Below, in pieces: positions 26,563-35,357 of a stretch of DNA of 46,460 nt (position 1 is the stretch's first letter; every line of letters begins with the position of its first letter). Where the stretch lies: contig NZ_CAMLDX010000013.1 of assembly GCF_946478885.1 (NCBI RefSeq), forward strand, positions 1 through 46,460. The letters are read 5' to 3'. A program made the translations under genes and the position numbers. Under the pieces are notes generated by a model. The model did no database searches. It was not told the DNA's origin and saw only the letters and a program-made list of their open reading frames with translations. Source of the stretch: an uncultured Bacillus sp. GTDB lineage: Bacteria > Bacillota > Bacilli > Bacillales_B > DSM-18226.

Positions 26563-27927
26563 ATGATTACAAGTTTTAGTGATTGGGGCGGTACAAAATT
26601 GAGTCTTCTAGATATGGTAAAAGAGGCTGGTATTATCGGTGCAGGCGGGGCAGGGTTCCCCACTCATGTGAAATTGGCATCACAGGCAGATTATATACTT
26701 CTTAATGGTGCAGAATGTGAACCTTTATTAAGAGTGGATCAGCAGTTGATGGAGCTGTATCCAGATGAGATCATTAAAGGTTTTGTAGCTGCAGGAAAGC
26801 TTGTAAGGGCAGACAAAGCTTTTATCGGTATTAAAGGAAAACATAAAGAAGTCATATCAATTCTCAAGCAGCGAATTGAATCGCTGCAGGTTAGCGATTT
26901 CGTCGAAGTAAAAGAGCTTAAAGATATTTATCCAGCAGGCGATGAGCAGGTTTTAGTCTATGAGTTGACAGGGAGAGTAGTTCCTGAAGCAGGTATTCCT
27001 ATTCAGGTTGGATGTGTAGTCATCAATTCAGAAACGGCATTAAATATATATCGAGCTACCAAGAATAAGCCGGTTACGGAAAAATATGTTACCGTTGCCG
27101 GAGATATACCTAAGCGTTTAACCGTGAGGGTCCCCGTAGGTACACCTATAATAGATTTGTTAAAGTTAAGTGGGATTGAGAATTTCGATGATTACGCGGT
27201 TATTGATGGAGGACCTATGATGGGTCCTGTTATGACCGGTATAGCTGGATTTGTCACCAAAAAAACTAAGGGCCTGGTAATTTTAAAAAAGGATCATAAA
27301 TTAATTAAAAGAAAAACCATTAAATTGGAACAAGCACGCCGGGTTAACAAGGCTTCCTGTGAGCAATGTCGTATGTGCACAGATATGTGTCCTCGTTATT
27401 TACTTGGACATAACATGCAGCCGCATAAAATAATGAGGGCAATTAATTATTTCCTGAATAATGAAGACGAGCAGAAGATCGCTTTGCTTTGCTGTGGATG
27501 TAATTTATGTGAATTGTTCTCATGTCCAATCGGACTATATCCAAAGTCCGCAAATATGGCTATGAAACAAAAATTGGCTGAAAAAAATATTCGGTATGCT
27601 CCTATACAGACAGAGTTCAATGCTCGTAAAAATCGTGAATTTCGTTTGGTTCCGAGCAAGCGTCTTATAGCAAGATTAGGCTTGAAGGATTTCGATCAAC
27701 CAGCACCAATGACAGATACGAAAATGGTTCCAGAAGTTGTATATATCGCAAAAAGGCAGCATGTCGGAGCACCGGCAATCCCTGTTGTTTCAATTGGTGA
27801 TCATGTAGATGAGGGACAGTTGATTGGGATTATTCCAGAAAATAGCTTGGGTGCTGCAATCCACGCTAGTATTTGTGGAACAATTATAGCAACTGAAAAT
27901 GATTTTATTGCAGTAAGGAGGGATTAA
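26563..27927 (+). CDS. pduS: PduS/RnfC-like electron-transfer flavoprotein
   Basis: 454-residue protein related to PduS and RnfC. The N-terminus has the flavin/NADH-binding GIIGAGGAGFPTHVK (about 23-37) and NGAECEPLL. Two 4Fe-4S sets are visible at Cys266, 269, 272, 276 and around Cys310-321 (CCGCNLCELFSC). The C-terminus ends in a small barrel-sandwich region (VSIGDHVDEGQLIGII). PduS oxidises NADH inside Pdu compartments and passes electrons out, probably through PduT. The gene lies directly before a PduT-like gene, one base apart, which supports that pairing. ATG 26563 follows ACAGGAAATAT, a weaker site than in most genes here. Confidence 0.92.
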   Translation: MITSFSDWGGTKLSLLDMVKEAGIIGAGGAGFPTHVKLASQADYILLNGAECEPLLRVDQQLMELYPDEIIKGFVAAGKLVRADKAFIGIKGKHKEVISILKQRIESLQVSDFVEVKELKDIYPAGDEQVLVYELTGRVVPEAGIPIQVGCVVINSETALNIYRATKNKPVTEKYVTVAGDIPKRLTVRVPVGTPIIDLLKLSGIENFDDYAVIDGGPMMGPVMTGIAGFVTKKTKGLVILKKDHKLIKRKTIKLEQARRVNKASCEQCRMCTDMCPRYLLGHNMQPHKIMRAINYFLNNEDEQKIALLCCGCNLCELFSCPIGLYPKSANMAMKQKLAEKNIRYAPIQTEFNARKNREFRLVPSKRLIARLGLKDFDQPAPMTDTKMVPEVVYIAKRQHVGAPAIPVVSIGDHVDEGQLIGIIPENSLGAAIHASICGTIIATENDFIAVRRD

Positions 27928-27928
27928 T

Positions 27929-28477
27929 ATGCCGAGTTCAATAGGCGTAGTCGAATTTCTAAGTATTGCCCGCGGTATTTACGCTGCTGATCAGATGGTG
28001 AAAGTTGCAGATGTAGAGATAATCACCGCTAACTCCAGTTGCCCGGGCAAGTATATTGCTATTGTTCATGGTGACGTTTCAGCCGTTAATGATTCAGTAG
28101 CAATGGGTGAAAGGATAGCAAAAGAATATTTTGTCGATTCTATGATTATACCTAATGTAAGTCCGGAAATATTCCCTGCTATTACCGGGGCAACCATGCC
28201 TGAAAAAATTCAGGCACTTGGTATTATGGAATCTTTCTCCGTGGCAACAATGATTTTAGCTGCAGATGCCATTCTTAAGGCTGCTAATGTTCAAGCGATT
28301 GAACTTCGTCTGGGAAATGGACTTGGGGGAAAAGCATACTTTACATTTACAGGTAATGTGGGTGCTGTTGAAGCAAGTGTTGATGCAGGAAAAGAAATCG
28401 CAGAAGAGAAAGGATTATTGGTAAATGCAGAGATAATCCCATCGCCATCTGACAGACTGATTCCATGTTTATTTTAA
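27929..28477 (+). CDS. pduT: BMC-T shell protein with pore cysteine (PduT-like)
   Basis: 182-residue protein with two tandem BMC domains (GVVEFLSIARGIYAADQMVKVADV and LGIMESFSVATMILAADAILKAANV). The loop ANSSCPGKY puts a cysteine at residue 38, the position that holds a 4Fe-4S cluster in the pore of Salmonella PduT. The trimer could therefore conduct electrons across the shell from PduS. AGGAGG precedes the start and the gene is one base after pduS. It is the last gene of the BMC operon. After it, 28478-28747 holds no clear gene and only a weak hairpin (GAAAAG...CTTTTC), so the end of the operon is not well defined. Confidence 0.92.
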   Translation: MPSSIGVVEFLSIARGIYAADQMVKVADVEIITANSSCPGKYIAIVHGDVSAVNDSVAMGERIAKEYFVDSMIIPNVSPEIFPAITGATMPEKIQALGIMESFSVATMILAADAILKAANVQAIELRLGNGLGGKAYFTFTGNVGAVEASVDAGKEIAEEKGLLVNAEIIPSPSDRLIPCLF

Positions 28478-28747
28478 GATGATTGGTTAGAAATACATAA
28501 AAACTTCTATTCATAAAAGCTAAATGAAAAGTAATTGGCTTTTCGTTAGTTGGTATGCCCACCAGACATTGAGACAATTATGGTCTAGAATCTTGCATTA
28601 TGAAGGTATTTAAGGCTCGTCGCCTATAAAAAAGTATACTCTCCAAAGACTCCCTATGAATGACTATTTCTTGCCTGGCGGGCATCTTGCATTTGACTAG
28701 ATGCCACGACCTTCTCAGAACTGCTCTCGCTAGGAAAAACCTGATTT

Positions 28748-29509
28748 TTAGTATAATCTATATCCAAATTTTTTTGATAACTCCAGACCAGCCTTTTTCA
28801 ACAAATTTATATATTCGTTTAGTTTCTCGTCATTTACTTCAGAAATTAAAGTAGAGATACTAATGGCAGCTAATATTTGATTATCGTAGTTACGAATAGG
28901 TACAGCAATACAACGTACACTTTGTTCATTTTCTAGATTATCTACCGCGTAACCTTGTTGATTTACTCTTTCAAGCTCCTCCAGCAATTCAGCTTCACTT
29001 TTAATAGAGTGTTCAGTTTGAATGGTGTATACATATCCTGTTAATATACGTTGAATCTCTTTAGGATCTTGGAAGGCCAAGAGAACTTTTCCGATAGCTG
29101 TAGAGTGCAGCGGGATTCTCTTCCCAATACGAGAGTAGCGTATCACTGCCTTCTCTCCTTCAACTTTTTCGATATATACTCCTTCCTGGCCATCTAAGAT
29201 ACCAAGGTGTGTAGTTTGTCCCGTTTTTCTTGATAAATCATGAAGATATCCTTTAGCCACTTGTCTTATATCCAAGGTATTAACAACCAAGTTTCCCCGC
29301 TCAACAAGTTTCAAGCCTAATTTATATTTTCCGTTCTCAGGATTTTGGGCAATATAGTGATGTTCCTGGAGGGTTTTTAATAAAGAATGAACTGTGCTTT
29401 TGTGTAGCTGCATTCTTTCACTAATTTCCGTAATTTTCAGTTCAATTTCATATTCGTCAAATAAATCTAATATTAGAAGAGCTCGTTCTACTGATTGAAT
29501 AATGGGCAT
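28748..29509 (-). CDS. IclR-family transcriptional regulator
   Basis: 253-residue regulator. It has an N-terminal winged HTH (SVERALLILDLF...ITEISERMQLHKSTVHSLLKTLQEH) and a C-terminal effector domain with SRKTGQTTHLGILDG, the RIPLHSTAIGKVLLA motif and RCIAVPIRN. The ATG at 29509 is chosen because AGGAGG lies 8 bases upstream; an open frame continues upstream without a matching site. It diverges from the YagE-like aldolase operon. In E. coli, IclR regulators control yagEF (XynR) and are linked to yjhHG, the closest known parallels to this gene set. Two near-identical palindromes, one before each divergent gene, are probable operators. Confidence 0.92.
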   Translation of the reverse strand: MPIIQSVERALLILDLFDEYEIELKITEISERMQLHKSTVHSLLKTLQEHHYIAQNPENGKYKLGLKLVERGNLVVNTLDIRQVAKGYLHDLSRKTGQTTHLGILDGQEGVYIEKVEGEKAVIRYSRIGKRIPLHSTAIGKVLLAFQDPKEIQRILTGYVYTIQTEHSIKSEAELLEELERVNQQGYAVDNLENEQSVRCIAVPIRNYDNQILAAISISTLISEVNDEKLNEYINLLKKAGLELSKKFGYRLY

Positions 29510-29525
29510 GGAAAATCCTCCTGAT

Positions 29526-29542
29526 GTTTTATAATATAAAAT
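29526..29542 (-). promoter_or_regulatory. Candidate IclR operator, own promoter
   Basis: GTTTTATAATATAAAAT is a palindrome with 7-bp perfect arms about a central base, 17 bases upstream of the regulator start. It is nearly identical to the palindrome before the aldolase gene. Confidence 0.5.
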
Positions 29543-29734
29543 TATGTTTAAAAATACAATATAATATTTTTTTACAAATATCAACCATATTAAGTGTTGT
29601 ATACTCGGTTTAATTTCTGTGATAAATGTCTTACTTGTTTACCTTTTTGTAACTAAACAAATAAGAAGAAAACGGTTAATTTTTCAAATGATATGATATA
29701 ATCAAATTATTGAATTGCTAAATTGTGAAACTTA

Positions 29735-29751
29735 GTTTTATATTATAAAAC
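29735..29751 (+). promoter_or_regulatory. Candidate IclR operator, aldolase promoter
   Basis: GTTTTATATTATAAAAC is a perfect palindrome with 8-bp arms around one central T, 56 bases upstream of the aldolase start. Together with the copy at 29526 it fits the operator pair of a divergently transcribed IclR regulator. Confidence 0.55.
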
Positions 29752-29807
29752 AAAAAAAGACTTTACATTAGCTTTTCAAAAAAACAAAGAAAAGAGGTGA
29801 ATACATA

Positions 29808-30731
29808 ATGGAACCAAAAAATTTTAGAGGAGTCATTCCTCCAGTATCGACTCTATTTGATAAAGCAGGGAATATTGATGAAAAGTCAATGAGAATTCTC
29901 ATAGATTCTTTGCTAGAAGCAAAAGTAGATGGGTTATTTTTTCTCGGAACTGGCGGAGAATTTTCTCAAATGTCAGTGGAAGAAAGAAAACAATTTGCAG
30001 AGTTTGTAGTCCGTTATGTTGATCAAAGGGTACCGGTATTAATCGGTACTGGCAGTACTAGTACACGTGAGACAATCATGTTAAGTCGGCATGCTGAAAT
30101 GATTGGAGCTGACGGAGTCGTTATTGTTAATCCATATTATTGGATATTAACAGAGGATAATTTATTTAAGCACTATAGTGAGGTAGCTGAATCAATTAAT
30201 CTCCCTATTCTGTTGTACAATTTTCCAGATCTTACCGGACAAGATTTAACTCCTGATTTTGTTTTAAAACTTGTAGACAAGTATCCTCATATTGTTGGTA
30301 TTAAAGAAACAATTGATTCTATAGGCCATATTTCGGAAATGATTCTAAAGGTCAAAGGAAAACATCCACATTTTTCCGTATTGTGCGGGTTTGATAATCA
30401 TTTGTTGAATACATTGCAAATAGGCGGGGACGGAACTATTTCTGCAAGCGGTAATTTTGCTCCGCAGCTATCTGTTGGAATTTATCAGGCATTTATCAAG
30501 GGGGACTATGCGGAAGCAATTAGGTTGAATAAACAATTGACAGTCTTGCCATTCTTATATCAGATCGACAGTCCGTTTGTAAATGTTGTGAAAGAAGCAA
30601 TAAAAATAAGCGGGATAGATATTTCGACATATGTTTTACCTCCATCTAGACCTTTAAGTGAAGAAAAGATTGAGCAGGTCAAAAAAATTATGGAACTTTC
30701 GGAGGTAATTCCGACAACTATTTCTAAATAA
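29808..30731 (+). CDS. 2-keto-3-deoxy sugar-acid aldolase (DapA family, YagE/YjhH-like)
   Basis: 307-residue class I aldolase of the DHDPS family. Sequence closely recalls E. coli YagE/YjhH: GLFFLGTGGEFSQM, the stretch NPYYW, YNFPDLTGQDLTP and GTISASGNFAP. The Schiff-base lysine is Lys166 (HIVGIKETIDS) and the catalytic tyrosine is Tyr137. YagE and YjhH split 2-keto-3-deoxy-D-gluconate or 2-keto-3-deoxy-pentonates to pyruvate and an aldehyde. ATG 29808 follows AAAGAGGTGAATACATA. An IlvD/Edd dehydratase and IclR gene accompany it here as in E. coli yagEF and yjhHG, supporting a xylonate-like pathway. The chain length of the natural substrate is open. Confidence 0.88.
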   Translation: MEPKNFRGVIPPVSTLFDKAGNIDEKSMRILIDSLLEAKVDGLFFLGTGGEFSQMSVEERKQFAEFVVRYVDQRVPVLIGTGSTSTRETIMLSRHAEMIGADGVVIVNPYYWILTEDNLFKHYSEVAESINLPILLYNFPDLTGQDLTPDFVLKLVDKYPHIVGIKETIDSIGHISEMILKVKGKHPHFSVLCGFDNHLLNTLQIGGDGTISASGNFAPQLSVGIYQAFIKGDYAEAIRLNKQLTVLPFLYQIDSPFVNVVKEAIKISGIDISTYVLPPSRPLSEEKIEQVKKIMELSEVIPTTISK

Positions 30732-30766
30732 TGAAATGGTACGGGCCTCTAATAGAAAAAGAAAAA

Positions 30767-30807
30767 GTGTATTAGAATTTGACTGGAAATGTCAAATCTA
30801 AATACAC
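30767..30807. other. Imperfect inverted repeat between the aldolase and the first FucO-like gene
   Basis: GTGTATT...TTTGAC pairs with GTCAAA...AATACAC: two 7-bp stems around a 3-base internal bulge, with a 7-base loop. It could act as a partial terminator or RNA-processing site. No T-run follows on the plus strand. Confidence 0.4.
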
Positions 30808-30965
30808 AGAAAAAATAATACAATGCTTAAATTATCACCGTTTTTTATGGTTTTGTCAAATAACTAGCTTCAATTTCCAAATCAAGATTAAATCATTAAG
30901 TTCATTATGTTAGCTGTCCTTCTTTTGAAACTAAGAAATAATTAGAGAAAAGAGAGTGATCATTC

Positions 30966-32147
30966 ATGTTAACTCCTAGAACCATTTATTGGCCTCCTAT
31001 AAATCTTGTAGGACCTGGCAGTGTAAAATTGGTTGGACCCGAAGTGAAAAAGTTAGGCTTGGCAAAAGCATTACTCGTAACCGATAAAGTACTGAATTCA
31101 AATGGAGTTGTAAAAGAAATCACTGACGTTCTTGATGAAGCGGGTGTTGCTTACACCATTTTTGATCATGTTAAACCAAATCCAACAACCACAAACGTGC
31201 ATGAAGGATTTTCTATCTTTCAAAAGGAAGGCTGTGATTTCATTATTACAGTCGGCGGCGGTTCTCCGCAAGATACTGGTTCAGCTATTGGCGTCCTATC
31301 TACAAATGGTGGAAATATTGCTGATTATGAAGGGATGCATAAATCAAAAAACAAATCGGTGCCCATTGTAGCAATTAGCACCACTGCAGGCACAGCCGCT
31401 GAAGTAACCATCAACTATGTAATCACTGATGAGGCACGTAAATTGAAAATGATCATGATTGATCCTAACGCTCTGCCAACCATTGCAGTAAATGATCCGG
31501 TATTGATGCTTAAAAAACCAAAGGGTTTAACAGCTGCAACCGGTTTAGATGCCCTTACGCATGCAATTGAAGGATATACAGCCAAAGGAGCCTTCGAACT
31601 ATCAGATGCAATCGCTTACAAATCAATCGGATTAATTGGTAGATATCTAGAAAGAGCAGTAGAAAACGGATCAGATCTTGAAGCTCGCTCAGGTATGGGC
31701 TGGGGATCGTTTATTGCGGGGCTTTCATACTCGAATGCCGGCCTTGGTATTGTTCATAGCATGGCGCATCAATTGGGCGGAGAATATGATTTGGCGCACG
31801 GTGTTGCCAATGCCATGTTACTTCCTTATGTTATGGAATTCAATATGGATGCTTGCCCAGAAAAATTTGCTGATATTGCACGTGCATTAGGTGTGGATAC
31901 AGCCGGTACAACGGTTGAAGAAGCTGCCAAGATGGCTGTTGCAAAAGTACACGAGATTTCAAGAACGGTAGGAATTCCTTCGTTGAGAGAGTCTGCTTTT
32001 AGAGTAGAAGATGTAGAAAAATTAGCAGAACAAGCATTAAAAGATGCTTGTACAGGAGCAAATCCTAAGCAGGTAACCAAAGAAGATCTTGTAGGAATTT
32101 TTATGACCGCATATAATGATGCGCCAATGCCTGTTGCCGCTCAATAA
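30966..32147 (+). CDS. Iron-dependent alcohol dehydrogenase, lactaldehyde reductase-like (copy 1)
   Basis: 393-residue family III alcohol dehydrogenase close to FucO. The NAD motif is VGGGSPQDTGSAIG (about 97-110). All four metal ligands are present: Asp195 and His199 (GLDALTHAIEGY), His264 (IVHSMAH) and His278 (LAHGVANAMLLP). FucO-type enzymes reduce lactaldehyde to 1,2-propanediol or glycolaldehyde to ethylene glycol, which fits the aldehyde expected from the aldolase upstream. ATG 30966 follows AGAGAGTGATCATTC. The gene is the first of a tandem pair; residues 199-378 are encoded by a tract identical in DNA to copy 2. Confidence 0.9.
   Translation: MLTPRTIYWPPINLVGPGSVKLVGPEVKKLGLAKALLVTDKVLNSNGVVKEITDVLDEAGVAYTIFDHVKPNPTTTNVHEGFSIFQKEGCDFIITVGGGSPQDTGSAIGVLSTNGGNIADYEGMHKSKNKSVPIVAISTTAGTAAEVTINYVITDEARKLKMIMIDPNALPTIAVNDPVLMLKKPKGLTAATGLDALTHAIEGYTAKGAFELSDAIAYKSIGLIGRYLERAVENGSDLEARSGMGWGSFIAGLSYSNAGLGIVHSMAHQLGGEYDLAHGVANAMLLPYVMEFNMDACPEKFADIARALGVDTAGTTVEEAAKMAVAKVHEISRTVGIPSLRESAFRVEDVEKLAEQALKDACTGANPKQVTKEDLVGIFMTAYNDAPMPVAAQ
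31560..32100 (+). repeat. 541-bp identical tract, copy in first FucO-like gene
   Basis: Bases 31560-32100 are identical to 32833-33373 at a spacing of 1273. The identity stops at a G/A difference at 31559 and a T/A difference at 32101. The N-terminal third of the two genes is clearly diverged, so this looks like a conversion tract. Confidence 0.95.
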
Positions 32148-32238
32148 AAAGCATAATGTTCAAATCAACATGGATTTCTAAAGGATAATTAGGTTTGCTT
32201 ATTATCTTGGTAGGTATCTGTGAAAAGAGAGTGATTCT

Positions 32239-33420
32239 ATGTTAACTGCTAGACGAATTTATTGGCCCTCCATTAATTTTGTAGGCCCTGGCAGTGTTAA
32301 GTTTGTTGGGGAAGAAGTAAAGAAATTAGGATTAAAAAAAGCATTACTTGTTACAGGTGGAGTATTGAATCGAAATGGAGTAGTAAAGAAAATCACTGAT
32401 ATCCTTGATCAATATGATATTGCCTATACTATTTTTGCTGATGTTAAACCTAATCCAACAACCACAAACGTGCATGAAGGATTTGCTATGTTTCAAAAAG
32501 AAGACTGTGATTTCATTATTACAGTTGGCGGCGGTTCTCCGCAAGATACTGGTTCAGCTATTGGCATCCTATCTACAAATGGCGGGAATATTGTTGATTA
32601 CGAAGGGATGCATAAATCAAAAAACAAATCGGTGCCCATTGTAGCGATTAGCACCACTGCAGGTACAGCTGCTGAAGTTACCATCAACTATGTAATCACT
32701 GATGAGGCACGTAAACTGAAAATGATTATGATTGATCCAAATGCTCTGCCAACCATTGCTGTTAACGACCCAGAATTAATGCTTAAAAAGCCAAGGGGTT
32801 TAACAGCTGCTACTGGTTTAGATGCCCTTACACATGCAATTGAAGGATATACAGCCAAAGGAGCCTTCGAACTATCAGATGCAATCGCTTACAAATCAAT
32901 CGGATTAATTGGTAGATATCTAGAAAGAGCAGTAGAAAACGGATCAGATCTTGAAGCTCGCTCAGGTATGGGCTGGGGATCGTTTATTGCGGGGCTTTCA
33001 TACTCGAATGCCGGCCTTGGTATTGTTCATAGCATGGCGCATCAATTGGGCGGAGAATATGATTTGGCGCACGGTGTTGCCAATGCCATGTTACTTCCTT
33101 ATGTTATGGAATTCAATATGGATGCTTGCCCAGAAAAATTTGCTGATATTGCACGTGCATTAGGTGTGGATACAGCCGGTACAACGGTTGAAGAAGCTGC
33201 CAAGATGGCTGTTGCAAAAGTACACGAGATTTCAAGAACGGTAGGAATTCCTTCGTTGAGAGAGTCTGCTTTTAGAGTAGAAGATGTAGAAAAATTAGCA
33301 GAACAAGCATTAAAAGATGCTTGTACAGGAGCAAATCCTAAGCAGGTAACCAAAGAAGATCTTGTAGGAATTTATATGACTGCATATAATGACGCGCCGG
33401 TGCCCGTTGCTGCTCATTAA
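32239..33420 (+). CDS. Iron-dependent alcohol dehydrogenase, lactaldehyde reductase-like (copy 2)
   Basis: Tandem paralogue of the preceding gene, also 393 residues, with the same complete metal site (Asp195, His199, His264 and His278) and NAD motif. Differences cluster in the first ~90 residues (for example LNRNGVVKKITDILDQYDIAY against LNSNGVVKEITDVLDEAGVAY), the region around the cofactor side of the fold. The leader is also duplicated: both genes start after AAAAGAGAGTGATT. The second half is identical at DNA level to copy 1. Two enzymes with one catalytic half and different N-termini could differ in cofactor preference or partner, which is inference. ATG 32239. Confidence 0.9.
   Translation: MLTARRIYWPSINFVGPGSVKFVGEEVKKLGLKKALLVTGGVLNRNGVVKKITDILDQYDIAYTIFADVKPNPTTTNVHEGFAMFQKEDCDFIITVGGGSPQDTGSAIGILSTNGGNIVDYEGMHKSKNKSVPIVAISTTAGTAAEVTINYVITDEARKLKMIMIDPNALPTIAVNDPELMLKKPRGLTAATGLDALTHAIEGYTAKGAFELSDAIAYKSIGLIGRYLERAVENGSDLEARSGMGWGSFIAGLSYSNAGLGIVHSMAHQLGGEYDLAHGVANAMLLPYVMEFNMDACPEKFADIARALGVDTAGTTVEEAAKMAVAKVHEISRTVGIPSLRESAFRVEDVEKLAEQALKDACTGANPKQVTKEDLVGIYMTAYNDAPVPVAAH
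32833..33373 (+). repeat. 541-bp identical tract, copy in second FucO-like gene
   Basis: Partner of 31560-32100 with no mismatch over the whole tract by direct line-by-line comparison. It is flanked by silent and non-silent differences on both sides. Confidence 0.95.
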
Positions 33421-33450
33421 AAAATTCAGTGAATAAGAGGGGGCAATGTA

Positions 33451-35181
33451 ATGTCAAATCAAATTAAACAGCGGAGCTCAGAAGCACGAAAAATTTGGTC
33501 ACAGTTTGATGCATTACAATTAGGAATGAATTGGTCTGAAGAGGATATTACAAAACCGCAAATTTTGGTGGAAGATGTATATGGAGACAGTCATCCTGGA
33601 AGTTACCATTTAAATAAACTAACTGAACAGGCGAAAATTGGTATATATGAAAAAGGAGGCCGTCCTGCACAATTTCATGTTACAGATGTTTGTGACGGCT
33701 GCGGACAAGCACATGATGGGATGAACTATATTCTTCTTTCCCGAGAAACCATTTCGGATATGATCGAAGTTCATGCAATGCATCAGCCATTTGACGGCTT
33801 AATTCTTAGTTCTTCTTGCGATAAATCAATTCCAGCTCATTTAAAAGTTGCCGCTCGTTTGGATTTGCCGACAGTATTTATTCCAGGTGGAAGTATGAGA
33901 CCAGGTCCAAGTTGGCAAGATTCCGTTCATGGAGCAGAAATTGATCTGAAGATTAAGCGAGGAGAAGATGCTTATAAGGAACTGCGAAATTATAAGCTAA
34001 CGGGATGTCCATCTGTGGGGGCTTGTCAATTTCTTGGAACAGCAAGTACTATGCAAACAATGGCAGAAGCCTTAGGGATGACTTTACCTGGTGCTGCTTT
34101 AATGCCTGCAACAATGCGCGACATTGTCGGTATGTCTAGACAAGCTGGTAAGAAAATTATGGAGTTGGTAGAAAAAGGTATAACTACCAGTCAAATACTT
34201 ACTGAAGCTGCTTTTAAAAATGCCATTATTGTTCATGCAGCTATCGGCGGCTCCACAAATGCAATGATTCACCTTCCAGCTATTGCTCGTGAAGTAGGAA
34301 TCATAATTAAACCTGAACTATTTGATGAAATAAACCATAAGATCCCACATATTGGGAATATAACCCCTAGTGGTCAATGGCATACTGAATGCTTCTGGTT
34401 TGCGGGGGGAATTCCAATGGTGCAATGGATTCTTCGTGATTATCTGGATTTAAGTGTGATGACAGCTTCCGGAAAAACACTTGGAGAGAATCTTCAAGAT
34501 TTATGGGAAGATGGATTCTTCGATAGATATACTGGTTATCTGCATAATTATGGTTTATCACGTGAAGATCTGATAAAACCGCTTGAATCTGTTGAAGAGA
34601 TAGGTTCGTTAGCGGTATTGAAAGGAAACTTGGCACCTGAAGGAGCCGTTATTAAATATGCTGCTGCATCACCTCAAATGCACGAACATGTCGGTCCTGC
34701 AAGAGTATTTGACTCTGAAGAGGATTGCTATGATGCGGTTGTGAGAAAAGTAGTACAACCTGGAGAGGTGTTGTTTATCCGATATGAAGGACCACGTGGT
34801 TCGGGTATGCCTGAAATGCTGATGACTACAGAAGCTATTGTAGTTGACGAACGTCTAAACGGATCGGTAGCTCTTGTTACAGATGGACGTTTTTCAGGAG
34901 CAACTCGTGGACCTGCTGTTGGACACGTTTCACCTGAGGCAACGGTGGGAGGTCCCATCGCATTAGTTGAAGATGGTGATTTAATTGAGTTAAGCGTGAG
35001 TAAACGTGTAATTCAAATTGTAGGTATTGCCGGAAAACGATGCAGTGAGCAGGAAGTAGAACGTGTACTTGCTGAAAGACGTACGAAGTGGGAAGCACCT
35101 GATCATTCACATAGAAAAGGGATCTTCAAACGTTATACGGCAAATGCAACATCTGCAATGAAAGGCGCTTATTTAGAATAA
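33451..35181 (+). CDS. IlvD/Edd-family sugar-acid dehydratase
   Basis: 576-residue dehydratase that would remove water from an aldonic acid to give a 2-keto-3-deoxy acid. Fe-S ligand candidates are Cys81/Cys84 ([12 protein letters not shown]), Cys123 ([11 protein letters not shown]) and Cys192 ([16 protein letters not shown]), the three-cysteine pattern of this family. The C-terminal part has [21 protein letters not shown], with the catalytic serine position in GRFSG. Length is like L-arabinonate/D-xylonate dehydratases (~580), shorter than E. coli YagF/YjhG (655). It lies between the FucO-like genes and a transporter, in one direction with the aldolase. Branched-chain synthesis (IlvD) is unlikely in this setting. 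Confidence 0.87.
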   Translation: MSNQIKQRSSEARKIWSQFDALQLGMNWSEEDITKPQILVEDVYGDSHPGSYHLNKLTEQAKIGIYEKGGRPAQFHVTDVCDGCGQAHDGMNYILLSRETISDMIEVHAMHQPFDGLILSSSCDKSIPAHLKVAARLDLPTVFIPGGSMRPGPSWQDSVHGAEIDLKIKRGEDAYKELRNYKLTGCPSVGACQFLGTASTMQTMAEALGMTLPGAALMPATMRDIVGMSRQAGKKIMELVEKGITTSQILTEAAFKNAIIVHAAIGGSTNAMIHLPAIAREVGIIIKPELFDEINHKIPHIGNITPSGQWHTECFWFAGGIPMVQWILRDYLDLSVMTASGKTLGENLQDLWEDGFFDRYTGYLHNYGLSREDLIKPLESVEEIGSLAVLKGNLAPEGAVIKYAAASPQMHEHVGPARVFDSEEDCYDAVVRKVVQPGEVLFIRYEGPRGSGMPEMLMTTEAIVVDERLNGSVALVTDGRFSGATRGPAVGHVSPEATVGGPIALVEDGDLIELSVSKRVIQIVGIAGKRCSEQEVERVLAERRTKWEAPDHSHRKGIFKRYTANATSAMKGAYLE

Positions 35182-35239
35182 TTCGTTCAAACTAATATAA
35201 TTCACCTTTATAAGACCTTGTTAAACATATTGTGTGTCA

Positions 35240-35310
35240 ACCATTGGTGTTTGTGTCTATTAAGCTATTTATTTTGAATAACATACAGGACACATACCAA
35301 TGGTCATTTT
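35240..35310 (+). terminator. Long-loop inverted repeat with T-run between dehydratase and transporter
   Basis: ACCATTGGT (35240-35248) pairs with ACCAATGGT (35296-35304), extended by GTGTC/GACAC. The loop is long and AT-rich, and CATTTTTT follows. Probably an attenuator or weak terminator that separates the transporter gene from the upstream enzymes. Confidence 0.45.
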
Positions 35311-35357
35311 TTGTGAAATTGCAAAAATAACATTCCGATATTGGAGGTTTTAACACG

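Noticed and set aside
28560..28745. GC-richer patch after pduT, suspected transposase remnant
   Set aside because: Short open frames on both strands do not match any transposase motif I know; no inverted ends or target duplication seen.
29660..29690. Possible fifth cre site (AGAAAACGGTTAAT) before the aldolase gene
   Set aside because: Matches only 11 of 14 positions and misses both outer ends of the consensus.
33451..35181. Dihydroxy-acid dehydratase of branched-chain amino-acid synthesis (IlvD)
   Set aside because: No ilv genes nearby; the operon partners are a sugar-acid aldolase, FucO-like dehydrogenases and a sugar-acid transporter.
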